From Actinoplanes sp. L3-i22 (GTDB taxonomy: Bacteria; Actinomycetota; Actinomycetes; Mycobacteriales; Micromonosporaceae), in NCBI RefSeq assembly GCF_019704555.1, contig NZ_AP024745.1:5216501-5280500 (forward strand): a DNA stretch of 64,000 nt, read 5' to 3'. Shown piece after piece: positions 35,075 through 43,994 of this stretch. The notes beneath the pieces are model-generated. The model worked only from the letters and a program-made list of their open reading frames with translations. It did not search any database and was not told where the DNA came from. The position numbers were made by a program, and so were the translations under genes. Numbering within the stretch: the first letter of the stretch is position 1; each line of letters starts with the position of its first letter.

Positions 35075-36244
35075 TCAGCGGGGGAGGGCGCCGCCGGCGA
35101 ACACGATCAGGATGCCGGCCGCGGCGGCGGTGAGCAGGGTCAGGACCGGGCCGCGGCGCAGGCCGAGGGTGAGGACGGCCGCGCCCGCGAGCACGGCGTA
35201 CTGCCAGGGCTCGGTCAGGGCGCGGACCAGCGGGACCGCGGAGCCGAGGATCGCGCCGATCGCGGCCGGGCCGGCGCCGTCGAGGAACGCGCGGACCCGC
35301 CGGTTGTCGCGGAGCCGGTCGAAGCGGTCCGCGCCGAGCAGGACGAACGTGAACGAGGGCGCGAACGCGACGACGGCGGCGAGCAGGCCGCCGCCGAGCC
35401 CGGCGGCGGCGTAGCCGACCACGGCGACGGTGTGCACGACCGGGCCGGGGGTGATCTGCCCGAGCGCGACGGCGTCGAGGAACTGGGTGGGGGTCATCCA
35501 GTGGTGCCGGCCGACCGCGTCGGCCTGCATGAGCGGGATGATCACGAAGCCGCCGCCGTAGGAGAGCGCGCCGACCTTCAGCGCGGTCCAGGCCAGCGGG
35601 AGCAGCACCCCCCCGCCGAGCCCGGCCGCGGCCAGCAGTGGAACGGCGGTGACCGGCCGGCGTCCGTCGCCCGGCGGCCGCTGGACGACGACCTCGGCGA
35701 CACCGGCGGCGATCAGCAGCAGCACCAGCCACGGCCCGACGGTCGCCGCGGCGACCGCGCCGAGCAGCAGGTATCCCGCCCACCGCGCCCGGGTGCCCGG
35801 CCGGGCGGCCCGCTGCCAGCCGGCCGGGATCAGGCCGGCGCCGGCCTGCAGGGCGATCGCGGCGACCGCCGCGCCGGCGCCGGCTCCGGCGGCCTCGACC
35901 CAGGTGGGCGGGTCGCCGAGGAACAGCGCGGCCAGCGCGAGGATCGCGACCAGCCCGGGCAGTACGAACGCGGCGCCGCCGAGCAGCGCGCCGGCCCGGC
36001 CCCGGACCCGCCAGGCGCAGAAGATCGCCAGCTGGGTCGAGGCCGGGCCGGGCAGCAGGTTGCAGGCGGCGATGGCGTCCTCGAACTCCCGCGCGTCGAG
36101 CCACTTACGGTCCTCGACGCAGAGCTTGCGCAGCAGCGCGATGTGCGCGGGCGGCCCGCCGAAGCCGACACAGCCGATCCGGCCCCACTCCCGCAGCACG
36201 GTCGCCAGCTCGGCGCGGTGCCGCGTGCCGGGCAGCTCAGGCAC
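35075..36244 (-). CDS. chrA: Chromate-ion transporter family protein (ChrA type)
   Basis: The product has 389 residues from GTG 36244, which overlaps the VOC gene by 8 bp. Both halves of the long CHR family are present: CVGFGGPPAHIALLRKLCV with NLLPGPASTQLAIFCAWR, and KVGALSYGGGFVIIPLMQ with LGQITPGPVVHTVAVVGY. About ten membrane helices are predicted by hydrophobicity. ChrA exports chromate. Here it is the last gene of an operon headed by an ArsR-arsenate reductase fusion, so another oxyanion is possible. Confidence 0.9.
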   Translation of the reverse strand: MPELPGTRHRAELATVLREWGRIGCVGFGGPPAHIALLRKLCVEDRKWLDAREFEDAIAACNLLPGPASTQLAIFCAWRVRGRAGALLGGAAFVLPGLVAILALAALFLGDPPTWVEAAGAGAGAAVAAIALQAGAGLIPAGWQRAARPGTRARWAGYLLLGAVAAATVGPWLVLLLIAAGVAEVVVQRPPGDGRRPVTAVPLLAAAGLGGGVLLPLAWTALKVGALSYGGGFVIIPLMQADAVGRHHWMTPTQFLDAVALGQITPGPVVHTVAVVGYAAAGLGGGLLAAVVAFAPSFTFVLLGADRFDRLRDNRRVRAFLDGAGPAAIGAILGSAVPLVRALTEPWQYAVLAGAAVLTLGLRRGPVLTLLTAAAAGILIVFAGGALPR

Positions 36245-36632
36245 GGGCCGGCTGGAAGAGCTCGACGGGGTTGCCGGCCGGGTCGTCCAGGACGATCTGC
36301 CGGCCGCCGGGGCCGGTGACGACGTCGCTGCGGAACACCACGCCCGCGGCCCGCAGCCGGGCCACCTCGGAGTCGAGGTCGGCGACGATCAGATGGATGC
36401 GGTTCCAGCCCCCGGGGTGCGGACGGCGCCCGTCGGGCATGGCCCGGCCGGCGGAACTGTCCGGGCCGGACAGCAACAGCCGCAGCTTGCCGCGCCGGAC
36501 GTCGGCGAACGCGGGCGGGAACGTGCTGATCGGGGTGAACCCGAGAGGGCCGGTGTAGAAGTCGAGTGCGGCGGCGACATCGTCGACGAGGTAACGCACG
36601 CTGACGGTGCCGTCATCGGCAGGGCTGGTCAT
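36237..36632 (-). CDS. VOC-family protein in the arsenic-type operon
   Basis: The product has 131 residues from the ATG at 36632, overlapping the upstream gene by four bases. Paired VOC modules are visible (SVRYLVDDVAAALDFYTGPLGF ... NRIHLIVADLDSEVARLRAAGVVF ... VLDDPAGNPVELFQP). It contains no cysteine, which argues against it being the C-As lyase ArsI that needs a Cys-rich arsenic site. Its place between an ArsR-ArsC fusion and a ChrA-type transporter suggests a role in oxyanion resistance, but the reaction is unknown. Confidence 0.82.
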   Translation of the reverse strand: MTSPADDGTVSVRYLVDDVAAALDFYTGPLGFTPISTFPPAFADVRRGKLRLLLSGPDSSAGRAMPDGRRPHPGGWNRIHLIVADLDSEVARLRAAGVVFRSDVVTGPGGRQIVLDDPAGNPVELFQPARA

Positions 36633-37366
36633 AGTGCCTTCTCCGAGTGGTGGACGAGGGTGTGCAGCAGGAAGCCGATGCGCCGGTCGAGCTCGTCGGC
36701 GACGCGCTCGAACGCCGATGGCTCGCCGGGGGCGGCGGCCGGGTCCGCGATGCTCCAGTGCGCCGGTCGCCGGTGGCCGGGGAACTCGGGACAGACCTCC
36801 TTGACCCGGTCGCACAGGGTGATCACGTGCTCGAATCGCTGCCCGGCGAACGTGTCGAGGTGTTTGGGACGGGCGGCGGACAGGTCGATGCCGCGGGCGG
36901 CCAGGGTGCTCACCGCGTACGGATGAATCGGTTTGGGTTTGCTCCCGGCGCTGACCGCCCGCACGGACCCGGCGGTGCGGGCGGTCAGCAGCGCCTCGGC
37001 CATCTGCGAGCGCGAACTGTTGCCCGTGCAGAGGAACAGCACCCGCCCAGTGACCGGCCCGGCGGGTGCCGGCCGGGTGAGTCGCAGCCCGGGGTGCAGC
37101 GTGGCGCCGGCGCCGGACAGCAGGTCGCCGCACCGGGTCAGGTCGAGGGAGTAGTAGCTGTCCCGGCCGTCCGCGCTGCTGCGCCGGGCGGTCACCAGCT
37201 CGGCCTTGCGCAGCTTGCCCAGGTGATAGGAGACGAGGTTCTGCGGCTGGCCGAGCAGCGCGGTCAGCTCGTGCACGGCGAGGTCGCCGCGGGCCAGCTC
37301 GGTGAGCAGCCGCCACCGGACCGGATGCCCGGCGGCGGTCACGAACCCGGGCGCCGCTGCCGTCAT
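36629..37366 (-). CDS. ArsR-ArsC fusion: HTH repressor joined to a low-molecular-weight phosphatase/arsenate reductase
   Basis: The product has 245 residues. Residues about 8-85 are an ArsR winged helix (VHELTALLGQPQNLVSYHLGKLRKAELVTARR). Residues about 108-240 are an LMW-PTPase/arsenate reductase domain with the P-loop VLFLCTGNSSRSQMAEALL and a downstream Cys pair region (VITLCDRVKEVCPEF). The fusion couples sensing to reduction of arsenate. An 18-bp palindrome sits just upstream of its start. It heads the operon with the VOC and ChrA-type genes. Confidence 0.9.
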   Translation of the reverse strand: MTAAAPGFVTAAGHPVRWRLLTELARGDLAVHELTALLGQPQNLVSYHLGKLRKAELVTARRSSADGRDSYYSLDLTRCGDLLSGAGATLHPGLRLTRPAPAGPVTGRVLFLCTGNSSRSQMAEALLTARTAGSVRAVSAGSKPKPIHPYAVSTLAARGIDLSAARPKHLDTFAGQRFEHVITLCDRVKEVCPEFPGHRRPAHWSIADPAAAPGEPSAFERVADELDRRIGFLLHTLVHHSEKAL

Positions 37367-37379
37367 GCCCCGCAGATTA

Positions 37380-37397
37380 CATCAAACTGATTTGATG
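37380..37397. promoter_or_regulatory. ArsR operator
   Basis: CATCAAACTGATTTGATG is a perfect 7-bp inverted repeat with a CTGA centre. It lies 13 bp upstream of the ArsR-ArsC start codon at 37366. ArsR proteins bind ATCAA-type half-sites, so autoregulation is likely. Confidence 0.85.
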
Positions 37398-37416
37398 CAA
37401 TAGCGGGTGCGCCGGA

Positions 37417-39594
37417 TTATCCGTGGGTCCAGCGCTGGGTGGCGTTGCCCAGGGCGGTCCAGAGCTGCACGGGTGAGCCGTTGGCCGTCGCCCAGCCGGT
37501 GACGTCGATCGCCAGGCCGCTGGACCGGTTGACCACCGAGCCGTCGAGCCGGGTCGACCACTGCTGGCCGGTCCGGCCGTTGCAGGTCCAGAGGATGAGC
37601 GCGGTGCCGGGCGTGACCCCGTCGCCCGAGGCGGCCAGGCACTTGCCGGCGACGCGCAGGTCACCGGCGGCGGTGGCGGTGATCAGCTGGTTGGCGTTGC
37701 CGGTGCAGTCGTAGATCTGCAGCGGCACCCCGGTGGCGCCGCCGGGCACGTCGAGGCAACGGCCGGAGTTGGCGCCCCGCAGCGTGAACGAGGTGGCCAC
37801 GGTCTCCGGCACGAGCTGCCACTGCTGGGCCTGGTCGGCCGGGGCGGTGAGTGCCGTGCCCAGGGTGACCGCGCCGCCGGCGGTGGCCCCGGTCAGGTAC
37901 AGGGCCGGGTTGCGCACCGAGCGGAGCTGGTAATAGCCGTTCGGGCCGGCGATCAGGGTCCACTGTTTGTCGGTGGCGCCGTCGTCGGCCCACTGGGCCA
38001 GGCGCTGCCCGGCCGTCGCCGAGCCGGTCCAGATCGCGGCGGCCCGGCCGCCGGCCTTGTCGAGCAGCGTGGTGGTGCCGCCGGTGCCGGTCAGGTGCCA
38101 GCGCTGGCCGTCGTTCGCGGCGTCGACGGGTTGCAGGAGCAGGTCCGGGGTGTCGCCGGTGAGGTTGGCGTCCTGGGTCTTGCCGGCCTCCGGGCTGAGC
38201 GCCTGCCCGGTGAGCCGGTTGACCAGGGTGTAGTAGGTGCCGTCGGAGCGGCCGAGGTCGGCGTCGGCGTAGCGGACCGGTCCGACGCTGCCGCCGGCCC
38301 ACGCGGCCTGCAGGATCAGGACGCGGCCGGTGCCGGTGACGTACCGCAGGTCGCGGCTGTACCCGGCCGGGATCGAGGTCTGGTACTCCTTCCAGGCGCC
38401 GGTGCTCAGGCCGGACTCGTTGACCCAGACGCTGCCACTGCCACTGGCGTTGTAGACGATCCGGCCGTCCGGCATGGCCAGCAGCACCGGGCTGCCGCCG
38501 GTGGCGAGCGGGTGACCGCCGGCCGGCACGGGCAGCGCGGTGACCGCGGCGTCGGTGCCGCTGTAGAACGTGAGCGGGTCGCCGGCGAGCCGGTAGCGGG
38601 TGTCCGTCCCGCCACCCCAGTACTCGTAGGTGAGCAGCCATTTTCCGTCGGTGGTGGGCGCGATCGTGGTCATGCCGGGCCGGCCGCCGCCGATCTGGGT
38701 CTTGCCGTTGCCGCGGTCCACGGTGGCGCCGGGCACGTCGACGACCGGCCGGGCGCTCCAGGTGGCGGTGCCGCGGCCGGTCCAGGTCTTGTGGACCAGA
38801 AGCTGGCCGCGGGAGTCCGCCGCGGTGGCGTTGGCCGGGTCGATGACCGGCACGCCGGTGCCGCTGTCGTAGCCGAGGTAGTCGTTCTCGTCGGAGTAGT
38901 AGACGACCAACTGGCCGTTGCGCGCGGTCAGGTACGGCTCCCAGACCGGATCCTGCTGGGCGTAGGTGTTGGCGGTCGAGACGCTGATCCCCTGCCACCC
39001 GCCGGTGGCGATGAGGTTGACCACGGTCCAGGTGGCGCCCTGGTCGGTGCTGGCGTAGAGGGCCAGGGCGATGTCCCTGCGGTCGCCGTCCCGGGTCGGG
39101 GTCCAGGCCGGGTTCGCCGCCTTCTGCTCGCGGTAGTAGGCGTCGTCGCCGGAGACGACGCTGGCCAGCAGCAGGGTGCCGGCGGCCAGGTCGCCGACGG
39201 TCTGCGGCAGCACGTACAGGTTCGGGTTGGTCCAGTTGCTGGTGTACTTCGCGTAGGCGGGATCGGCGGACAGGTAGGCGGGCGCCTTGACGTCGGCGAG
39301 TTTGCGCCAGGTGGTGCCGTTGTCGTCGCTGGCGTGGATCGGGATGGTCTGCCCGACCGGGTCGGCCTGGCTGTTCTCGTACGCGGCCACCAGCCGGCCG
39401 CCGGGCAGCTGGGCGGACTTCGGGTAGAGCACGCACGGGCGCTTGTTGCAGGCGGCGGCATTGTCCGCCACGTACAGGTTCGCCGGGCTCGGCTGGTAGG
39501 CGGTCGCGCTCGTCGCGGGTGCGACGGCGGCGAGGGCGCCCAGGCCGATCGCCGCGAGCGTGGCGAGCACCCTGGTTGTCGCCGACGTGGACAT
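37417..39594 (-). CDS. Secreted sialidase-fold (GH93-like) enzyme with two ricin-type lectin domains
   Basis: The product has 725 residues from the ATG at 39594; the longer frame to 39765 has no signal. After a signal peptide, residues about 35-400 form a propeller with Asp boxes (SDDNGTTW, STDQGATW). VWEPYL, VVYYSDENDY, RPGMTTI and WLLTYEY resemble GH93 exo-arabinanases more than GH33 sialidases. Residues about 460-590 and 600-725 are beta-trefoil lectins with QxW motifs (QWQLVP, QQWST, RWTHG). It is divergent from an ABC sugar importer and shares palindromic operators with it. Confidence 0.8.
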   Translation of the reverse strand: MSTSATTRVLATLAAIGLGALAAVAPATSATAYQPSPANLYVADNAAACNKRPCVLYPKSAQLPGGRLVAAYENSQADPVGQTIPIHASDDNGTTWRKLADVKAPAYLSADPAYAKYTSNWTNPNLYVLPQTVGDLAAGTLLLASVVSGDDAYYREQKAANPAWTPTRDGDRRDIALALYASTDQGATWTVVNLIATGGWQGISVSTANTYAQQDPVWEPYLTARNGQLVVYYSDENDYLGYDSGTGVPVIDPANATAADSRGQLLVHKTWTGRGTATWSARPVVDVPGATVDRGNGKTQIGGGRPGMTTIAPTTDGKWLLTYEYWGGGTDTRYRLAGDPLTFYSGTDAAVTALPVPAGGHPLATGGSPVLLAMPDGRIVYNASGSGSVWVNESGLSTGAWKEYQTSIPAGYSRDLRYVTGTGRVLILQAAWAGGSVGPVRYADADLGRSDGTYYTLVNRLTGQALSPEAGKTQDANLTGDTPDLLLQPVDAANDGQRWHLTGTGGTTTLLDKAGGRAAAIWTGSATAGQRLAQWADDGATDKQWTLIAGPNGYYQLRSVRNPALYLTGATAGGAVTLGTALTAPADQAQQWQLVPETVATSFTLRGANSGRCLDVPGGATGVPLQIYDCTGNANQLITATAAGDLRVAGKCLAASGDGVTPGTALILWTCNGRTGQQWSTRLDGSVVNRSSGLAIDVTGWATANGSPVQLWTALGNATQRWTHG

Positions 39595-39702
39595 GGCTGT
39601 CTCCTCGTTCGTCTCATCACGGGAGGCGTCCGCCGCGCGAGATCCGGACACGGATCGCCTGTGCCGGAAGTCTCGGCCATGGATGAACAGCCCCTCAAGA
39701 CT

Positions 39703-39721
39703 TACGAAATGTTTTCGTAAC
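39703..39721. promoter_or_regulatory. Palindromic operator, site 1 of the GH93-ABC locus
   Basis: TTACGAAATGTTTTCGTAA has perfect 8-bp arms around TGT. It lies 109 bp upstream of the lectin-enzyme start on its side of the divergent region. The symmetry fits the LacI-family regulator encoded at 42915-43937. Confidence 0.75.
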
Positions 39722-39806
39722 CCGTTCGTTTCGAGTTCTTGTCCGGCAGCCTTCGTGCGTGCCAATCTCCCATGCCAAGGGAGTTGTCCCGGAGCATCTC
39801 AGGCCT

Positions 39807-39819
39807 CGAAAACTTTTCG
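39807..39819. promoter_or_regulatory. Palindromic operator, site 2 of the GH93-ABC locus
   Basis: CGAAAACTTTTCG is a perfect 13-bp palindrome extended on the right by TAAAT. It ends 16 bp before the ATG of the binding-protein gene. It shares the half-site (T)CGAAAA/TTTTCGTAA with site 1, 104 bp away. Confidence 0.75.
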
Positions 39820-39835
39820 TAAATAGGAGTTCACC

Positions 39836-41134
39836 ATGACCAGGAGATTCACCGTGAGCCGGCGCGGGTTCACCGCGCTCGTCGCCCTCTCCGCGATCGC
39901 CACGACCGCGGCCTGCGGCTCGGCCGGCCCGCAGCCGACCGGCACCGCCGGTGGCGGCCTGACCATGTGGGCGCTGTCCGACCAGACCACCCTCAAGGAC
40001 TCGGTCGACGCCTACAACGCCGACCACCCGACCGCGAAGATCACCCTGCAGCTGTTCGCCAACGACGACTACAAGCAGAAGCTGCGGGTCGCGTTCGGCG
40101 CCGGCCAGGGCCCGGACATCTTCTTCAGCTGGGGCGGCGGCGCCCTCAACGACTACGTCAAGACCGGCAAGGTCGCCGAGATCACCGGCGCCGACCTGGA
40201 CACCGGGCGGTTCACCCCGAGCGTGCTCAAGACCGCCACCTTCGGCGGCAAGGTCTACGGCATCCCGGCCAACGGCCTGGCCCCGGTCGTCCTCTACTAC
40301 AACAAGAAGGTCCTCGACGCGGCCGGCCTGCGGCCGCCGACGACGCTCGACGAGCTCACGAGCGCGGTCACCACGCTCAAGGGCAAGGGCGTCACCCCGA
40401 TCTCGCTGGCCGCGAACTCCAAGTGGCCGACCCTGATGTGGCACGAGTACCTGCTCGACCGCGCCGGCGGCTCGCAGGTCTTCGACCGCATCGGCGCCGG
40501 CGACGGCAGCGGCTGGCTCGACCCGTCGGTCACCCGGGCCAACCAGCAGCTGCAGGACCTGGTCGGGCTCGGCGCGTTCGGCGCCAACGCGTCCTCGCTC
40601 TCCTACGACCAGGGCGCGGCCACCGCGCTGCTCTACACCGGCAAGGCCGCGTTCGAGCTGATGGGCACCTGGGAGTACGCGAACATCGTCAAGGCCGCCC
40701 CGGAGTTCGTCACCTCCGGCGACCTGGGCTACACCGCCTTCCCGGCCACCGGCGGCGCGGGCGACCCGGCCGCGATCGTCGGCAACCCGTCGAACTACCT
40801 GTCGGTCAACGCCGCCACCAAGCAGAAGGCCGCCGCGCTCACCTACCTCAAGGACTACGTCCTCGACGACTCGCAGGTCGACAAGTACCTCGCCGCCGGC
40901 AGCGTCGCCCCGGTCAACGGCCTCGACGCCAAGCTCGCCGCGGTCCCCGGCGCCGACCAGGCCTGGCTGCGGTTCGTCTACGACCTGGTGCGCAAGGCCC
41001 CGAACTTCCAGCTGTCCTGGGACCAGGCGCTGCCGTCCGAGCAGGCCGACCCGCTGCTGACCAACGTGGACCAGTCGTTCCTGAAGAAGATCACGCCCGA
41101 GCAGTTCGGGCAGAACCTGAGCAAGGTGTCCTGA
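39836..41134 (+). CDS. Sugar ABC transporter substrate-binding lipoprotein
   Basis: The product has 432 residues, with TAGGAG upstream of ATG 39836. The N-terminus carries RRGF and a lipobox TAAC, so it may use Tat and is then lipidated. The body is SBP_bac_1: KVYGIPANGLAPVVLYYNKKVLDAAGL and AFELMGTWEYANIV are typical of CUT1 oligosaccharide-binding proteins of the BxlE/CebE kind. With GH3 and GH93-like enzymes around, a plant-derived pentose or glucose oligosaccharide is likely. Confidence 0.9.
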   Translation: MTRRFTVSRRGFTALVALSAIATTAACGSAGPQPTGTAGGGLTMWALSDQTTLKDSVDAYNADHPTAKITLQLFANDDYKQKLRVAFGAGQGPDIFFSWGGGALNDYVKTGKVAEITGADLDTGRFTPSVLKTATFGGKVYGIPANGLAPVVLYYNKKVLDAAGLRPPTTLDELTSAVTTLKGKGVTPISLAANSKWPTLMWHEYLLDRAGGSQVFDRIGAGDGSGWLDPSVTRANQQLQDLVGLGAFGANASSLSYDQGAATALLYTGKAAFELMGTWEYANIVKAAPEFVTSGDLGYTAFPATGGAGDPAAIVGNPSNYLSVNAATKQKAAALTYLKDYVLDDSQVDKYLAAGSVAPVNGLDAKLAAVPGADQAWLRFVYDLVRKAPNFQLSWDQALPSEQADPLLTNVDQSFLKKITPEQFGQNLSKVS

Positions 41135-41135
41135 C

Positions 41136-42026
41136 GTGACAGTCGTGCGGACCCGTACTCCCGGCGCGGTCGCCATGGCCGCGCCGGCCCTGCTCCTGTT
41201 CGGCCTGTTCGGCATCGTCCCGCTGCTCGGCGTGCTGGTGCTGAGCCTGGCCGACTGGGACGGTCTCGGCACGCCGGGCTGGGCCGGCCTGGCCAACTGG
41301 AGCACCGTGCTGAGCGACGCCGGCACCTGGGACGCCCTCTGGCTGACGCTGCGGGTGATGGTCGTCAGCTGGCTGGTGCAGACCCCGATCGCGCTGGCCC
41401 TCGGGCTGTTCCAGGCCGCCCCGGGCCGGATCCGGTCGCTGCTGGCGGTGCTCTGGTTCCTGCCGCTGCTGCTGTCCGCGGTCGCGATCGGCCTGGCCTG
41501 GCAGGCGCTGCTCGACCCGACGTTCGGCATCGGCGCCACGCCCGGCCTGCACTGGCTGGCCCGCCCGCTGCTCGGCGACCCGGACCTGGCGCTGTACACC
41601 GTCATCTTCGTCATCGCCTGGCAGTTCATCCCGTTCCACGCACTGCTCTACCAGGCCGGCCTGCGGCAGATCCCGGTCACGCTGTACGAGGCGGCGGCGA
41701 TCGACGGCGCCGGCCCACGCGACCGGTTCTGGCGGATCACCCTGCCGCAACTGCGCTACACGATCGTCACCTCGACCACGCTGATGCTGGTCGGCTCGCT
41801 CACCTACTTCGACCTGATCTTCGTGCTCTCCGGCGGCACCGGCGGGCCCGGCACCGCCACCCGCGTCCTGCCGCTGGCCATGTACATCACCGGCTTCCAG
41901 GCCCACGACATGGGCCGGGCGAGCGCGATCGCGACCATCCTCGTGCTCGCCGGGCTCGCCCTGTCGCTGGCCACCACGAAATGGTCCGGCTTCACCCGGA
42001 TGTCCAGTCAGCAAGAGGGAGCATGA
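41136..42026 (+). CDS. ABC sugar permease, MalF type
   Basis: The product has 296 residues from GTG 41136, one base after the binding-protein stop. Six transmembrane helices and the EAA loop (LYEAAAIDGAGPRDRFWRITLPQL) define a CUT1 permease. It works with the next permease and the upstream lipoprotein. Confidence 0.92.
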   Translation: MTVVRTRTPGAVAMAAPALLLFGLFGIVPLLGVLVLSLADWDGLGTPGWAGLANWSTVLSDAGTWDALWLTLRVMVVSWLVQTPIALALGLFQAAPGRIRSLLAVLWFLPLLLSAVAIGLAWQALLDPTFGIGATPGLHWLARPLLGDPDLALYTVIFVIAWQFIPFHALLYQAGLRQIPVTLYEAAAIDGAGPRDRFWRITLPQLRYTIVTSTTLMLVGSLTYFDLIFVLSGGTGGPGTATRVLPLAMYITGFQAHDMGRASAIATILVLAGLALSLATTKWSGFTRMSSQQEGA

Positions 42027-42913
42027 CGATCAACACCGCAACCGCATTGAGGGTACGGACGAGCACCGGCACGCCCCGGGCCCTCGCCCCGGTCGGCACC
42101 GTCCTGCGCCGGGCCGGCACCGCCGGTGCGACGCTGCTGTGGAGCGCGCTTGTCGCCGTACCCCTGTATTGGGTGGTGATCACCAGCCTGAAGGAGCGCG
42201 CCGGATTCCTGACCACCAGCCCGCTCGCGCCGCCGGCGTCCGCCACGGTCGCCAACTACCGCACGGTGCTGGCCGGCGGGTTCGGCACCTACCTGCTCAA
42301 CAGCGCGATCGTGACCGTCGCCGCGGTCGCCGGGACCGTCGCCGTGTCGCTGATGGCGGCGTTCGTGATCGCCCGCGGCACCAGCCGGTGGTCGCGCTGG
42401 TACTTCCGGCTGTTCCTGCTCGGCCTGGCCATCCCGCTGCAGGCGGTGATCATCCCGGTCTACCTGCTGATCATCCGGCTGCACCTGTACGACAGCCTGC
42501 TCGCGATCGTCCTGCCGGCCGCGGCGTTCGCCGTCCCGATCACCGTGATGATCCTGGTCAGCTTCCTGCGCGACGTGCCGGACGCGCTGTTCGAGGCGAT
42601 GCGGATGGACGGCGCCGGCGACTGGCGGCAACTGTGGTCGCTCGCGCTGCCGCTGGTCCGCCCGGCTCTGGTCACCGTGGTGGTCTACAACGGGCTGCAG
42701 GTGTGGAACGGCTTCCTGTTCCCGCTGATCCTCACCCAGAGCAACGAGCGGGCCGTGCTGCCGCTGGCGCTGACCCTCTACCGCGGGCAGTTCGGCATCG
42801 ACGTGCCGGCCACGATGGCCGCGGTCGTGCTCTCCACCGCGCCGATCCTGGTGCTGTTCATCGTCGCCCGCCGGCAGCTGATCGCCGGCCTGACCGCGGG
42901 CTTCTCGAAGTGA
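42023..42913 (+). CDS. ABC sugar permease, MalG type
   Basis: The product has 296 residues; ATG 42023 overlaps the previous TGA by four bases and follows AAGAGGGAG. A polar N-terminal tail of about 40 residues precedes six helices, with the EAA loop DALFEAMRMDGAGDWRQLWSLALPLV. As in the first locus, no ATPase gene follows, so a shared MsiK-type ATPase encoded elsewhere is expected. Confidence 0.92.
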   Translation: MTINTATALRVRTSTGTPRALAPVGTVLRRAGTAGATLLWSALVAVPLYWVVITSLKERAGFLTTSPLAPPASATVANYRTVLAGGFGTYLLNSAIVTVAAVAGTVAVSLMAAFVIARGTSRWSRWYFRLFLLGLAIPLQAVIIPVYLLIIRLHLYDSLLAIVLPAAAFAVPITVMILVSFLRDVPDALFEAMRMDGAGDWRQLWSLALPLVRPALVTVVVYNGLQVWNGFLFPLILTQSNERAVLPLALTLYRGQFGIDVPATMAAVVLSTAPILVLFIVARRQLIAGLTAGFSK

Positions 42914-42914
42914 G

Positions 42915-43937
42915 TCAGCGCGGCGCGGCGGTCGACTCGCGGATCACCAGCCGGGTGGTCAGCTCGACCCGGGGCGCGGGCACCGCCCGGCCCTCGGCCA
43001 GCTGGATCAGGGTCTGCACCGCCACCCGGCCCATGTCCTCGAACGGCTGGCAGACCGCGGTCAGCGGCGGCGAGGCCATCGCCGCCACCGCGGTGTCGTC
43101 GAAGGACACCACGCTCAACTCGTCCGGGACCCGGCACCCGGCGCGGCGGGCCGCCTCCAACGCGCCCAGCGCCTGGGCGTCGCTGGCCGCGAAGATCGCC
43201 GTCGGGGGCCGCGGCAGCGCCAGCAGCTGCGTGGTCGCGGCCACCGCCTCCTCGAAGTCGAAGTCGCTCGCCTTCACCAGGGCCGGGTCGACGTCGATCC
43301 CGGCCTCGGCGAGCGCGGCCCGGTACCCGTGCAACCGGGCGGCGCCGGCCACCGAGTGCGGCCGCCCGGCCAGCATGCCGATCCGCCGATGGCCCAGGCC
43401 CAGCAGGTGCTCGACCGCGGTCCGGCCACCCTTCCAGTTGGTCACCCCGATGCTCGGGATCTCGATCACCGGCTCGCTGAGCGGGTCGACCAGGACCACC
43501 GGGATGTGCTGCTCGACGATGCGCTGCTGATCCTGCTCGGCCAGCATGCTGATCACCAGGATCATGCCGGCCGCGCCCATCGCCTCGCACTCGTCGAGCC
43601 AGCGCGAGATCGGCTGCCGGTTCGTCATGCCGATCACCGCGTGCGCGCCGGCCTCGGCGGCGCCGGTCACGATCCCGCGCACCACCTCCAGGGTGTACGG
43701 ACCGGCCAGGTCCCGGAACACGGTCAGGATCTGCCGCGGCCGGCCGTCCCCGGCACCGTCCCGCGGGTAGCCGTGCTCGGCCAGCAACGCCTCGACCCGC
43801 GCTCGGGTCGCCGCACCGACGTCCCGGCGGCCGTGCACCACCTTCGACACCGTCGAGACCGACACCTGCGCGGCCCGGGCCACCTCGCTGATCAGCCCGT
43901 GCCGCCCGGCCGGCCCCCGCGCACCCCGCTCGACCAC
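42915..43937 (-). CDS. LacI-family transcriptional regulator
   Basis: The product has 340 residues from GTG 43937. The LacI HTH with hinge (ISEVARAAQVSVSTVSKVVHGRRDVGAATRARVEALLAEHGYPR) is followed by a periplasmic-binding-like sensor domain (DLAGPYTLEVVRGIVTGAAEAG ... IFAASDAQALGALEAARRAG ... LSVVSFDDTAVAAMASPPLTAV). It lies tail to tail with the permease gene and is divergent from GH3. The TTTTCG-type palindromes at 39.7-39.8 kb are its probable operators. Confidence 0.92.
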   Translation of the reverse strand: MVERGARGPAGRHGLISEVARAAQVSVSTVSKVVHGRRDVGAATRARVEALLAEHGYPRDGAGDGRPRQILTVFRDLAGPYTLEVVRGIVTGAAEAGAHAVIGMTNRQPISRWLDECEAMGAAGMILVISMLAEQDQQRIVEQHIPVVLVDPLSEPVIEIPSIGVTNWKGGRTAVEHLLGLGHRRIGMLAGRPHSVAGAARLHGYRAALAEAGIDVDPALVKASDFDFEEAVAATTQLLALPRPPTAIFAASDAQALGALEAARRAGCRVPDELSVVSFDDTAVAAMASPPLTAVCQPFEDMGRVAVQTLIQLAEGRAVPAPRVELTTRLVIRESTAAPR

Positions 43938-43994
43938 AGCCCACCCTCTCGTACCGCCTTCGCCGCGTCACCGTACATCCCGAGGAGCCACCCG

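Noticed and set aside
39595..39765. N-terminal extension of the GH93-like enzyme
   Set aside because: It would bury the signal peptide 57 residues deep and translate through operator site 1.
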